A stretch of 64,000 nt of DNA from Polaribacter sp. SA4-10. Its GTDB lineage: Bacteria; Bacteroidota; Bacteroidia; Flavobacteriales; Flavobacteriaceae. Positions 63,151 to 64,000 of this stretch are shown in pieces (the stretch's first letter is position 1; each line of letters begins with the position of its first letter). The stretch is from contig NZ_CP019331.1 of assembly GCF_002163835.1 (NCBI RefSeq), positions 248,001 to 312,000 of the forward strand, read 5' to 3'. The position numbers were made by a program, and so were the translations under genes. Under the pieces are notes generated by a model, which searched no databases, was not told the DNA's origin, and saw only the letters and a list, made by a program, of their open reading frames with translations.

Positions 63151-64000
63151 ATGAACGAAATAAGAACGATTGTTTCAGATATTAAAAGTGGAAATATAAA
63201 ACCTATTTATTTTTTAATGGGTGAAGAAGCATATTACATTGATAAAATATCTGATTTTATTGAAGAAAACATCTTAGATGAAGCAGAAAAAGGCTTTAAT
63301 CAACAAGTAATGTATGGTAGAGATGCTACAATTGAAGATATTGTTTCTTCTGCTAAACGGTATCCAATGATGGCAGAAAGACAGGTTCTTATTGTTAAAG
63401 AAGCACAAGATTTAAGTAGAAATATAGAGCAGTTAGTTGCTTATGCAGAAAACCCACAACCAACAACTGTACTCGTTTTAAACTATAAATACAAGAAATT
63501 AGACAAGCGCAAAAAATTGCATAAAGCAATTGCTAAAACGGGTTTAATTTTTGAAAGTAAAAAACTATATGAAAATCAGGTTTCTGATTGGATTAGAAGA
63601 GTTTTAGGCGGTAAAAAATATCAAATTGAGCCAAAAGCAGCTCAAATGTTAGTAGAATTTTTAGGAACTGACTTAAGTAAAATCAGCAATGAATTAGACA
63701 AATTAATGCTGATTCTACCAAAGGAAACTATTATAAATGATCATCATATAGAAGATAATATTGGAATTTCTAAAGATTTTAATAATTTTGAATTAAGAAA
63801 AGCAGTAGGAGAGAAGAATATTTTAAAATCGAATAGAATTATTAACTATTTTGCAGAAAACCCTAAGAATAATCCGTTGGTAATGACTATTTCTTTATTG
63901 AATAGTTTTTTTACACAATTACTAATGTTTCATGGTTTAAAAGATAAATCTAAAAGCTCTGTAGTAAAAGCGTTAGGTGTTAACCCTTATTTTGTTGATG
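63151..64000 (+). CDS. holA: DNA polymerase III delta subunit (3' end outside window)
   Basis: The ATG at 63151 opens a frame that continues past the window end, giving the first 283 residues of HolA. It contains GNIKPIYFLMGEEAYYIDKI, the typical HolA opening, and the motif AERQVLIVKEAQDLS. It also has the LGTDLSKISNELDKLML segment and SLLNSFFTQLLMFHGL near the C terminus. HolA is the clamp-loader subunit that opens the sliding clamp. The gene runs off the end of the window, so the last part of the protein is not seen. Confidence 0.9.
   Translation, partial: MNEIRTIVSDIKSGNIKPIYFLMGEEAYYIDKISDFIEENILDEAEKGFNQQVMYGRDATIEDIVSSAKRYPMMAERQVLIVKEAQDLSRNIEQLVAYAENPQPTTVLVLNYKYKKLDKRKKLHKAIAKTGLIFESKKLYENQVSDWIRRVLGGKKYQIEPKAAQMLVEFLGTDLSKISNELDKLMLILPKETIINDHHIEDNIGISKDFNNFELRKAVGEKNILKSNRIINYFAENPKNNPLVMTISLLNSFFTQLLMFHGLKDKSKSSVVKALGVNPYFVD

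Overview
The window is an AT-rich chromosomal segment of a marine-type member of Flavobacteriaceae (Bacteroidota), probably close to Polaribacter or Tenacibaculum; I cannot fix the genus. The evidence is several type IX secretion (T9SS) C-terminal sorting domains (types A and B), TAnnTTTG promoter -7 boxes, A-rich leaders without Shine-Dalgarno motifs, a long (312 aa) NusB, a DUF3276/PUR protein, and cytoplasmic and lipoprotein peptidyl-prolyl isomerases. Almost all of it looks like core genome. I see no tRNA or rRNA, transposase, integrase, prophage or CRISPR array.

Layout. 1-5.8 kb: three T9SS-secreted proteins (a truncated one, a reprolysin-like metalloprotease and a purple-acid-phosphatase-like enzyme). 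6-12.7 kb: a membrane protein, a lone receiver-domain protein, a YkgJ-type cysteine cluster protein, a cyclophilin-FKBP fusion, a triple-repeat outer-membrane protein and prfC. 12.8-15.2 kb: a TlpA-like thioredoxin lipoprotein paired with a CxCC lipoprotein, then a cyclophilin lipoprotein. 15.3-18.7 kb: an idi-queD-manA-kdsB-HAD operon, followed by two small conserved proteins. 19.3-20.9 kb: an ECF sigma factor, anti-sigma factor and Spy-like protein operon. 21-24.6 kb: a conserved 482-residue orphan protein, a metallo-beta-lactamase-fold hydrolase and a DEAD-box helicase. 24.7-25.9 kb: an accessory glyoxalase/HxlR pair. 25.9-33.1 kb: a long leftward gene run (lolD, TIGR02757, S10 peptidase, BatA-like, degenerate dihydroorotase, small membrane protein, esterase). 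33.2-42.6 kb: a DUF5916 protein, sucC, desaturase, Crp/Fnr regulator, secreted hypothetical protein, accessory DUF2971 gene and uvrB. 42.7-48.3 kb: a 1854-residue T9SS type B protein with an exact-period tandem duplication. 48.3-54.7 kb: an ABC-2 transporter, pRiA4b-like protein, menI-menF, PUR protein and ABC exporter. 55-60.8 kb: nusB-DUF1573-yajC-ybbR-coaE, then a histidine kinase/response regulator pair. 60.9-64 kb: a Sua5/YciO-type protein, GT2 glycosyltransferase, HsdR-N-like protein and the start of holA, which is cut by the window edge.

The most interesting unexplained structure is a shared intergenic element at 24717 and 39440. Each copy lies exactly 138 bases beyond the stop codon of a non-core gene module (VOC/HxlR and DUF2971). 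Each module also has GTTAGC/GCTAAC inverted motifs at its edges, which suggests a cassette-like mode of gene acquisition. Other notable points are a dihydroorotase homologue that has lost three metal ligands, a run of -7 boxes only 4-7 nt from the start codon (predicted leaderless mRNAs), the 981-bp tandem duplication, and a divergent HsdR-N/holA pair with 17 bp between start codons.
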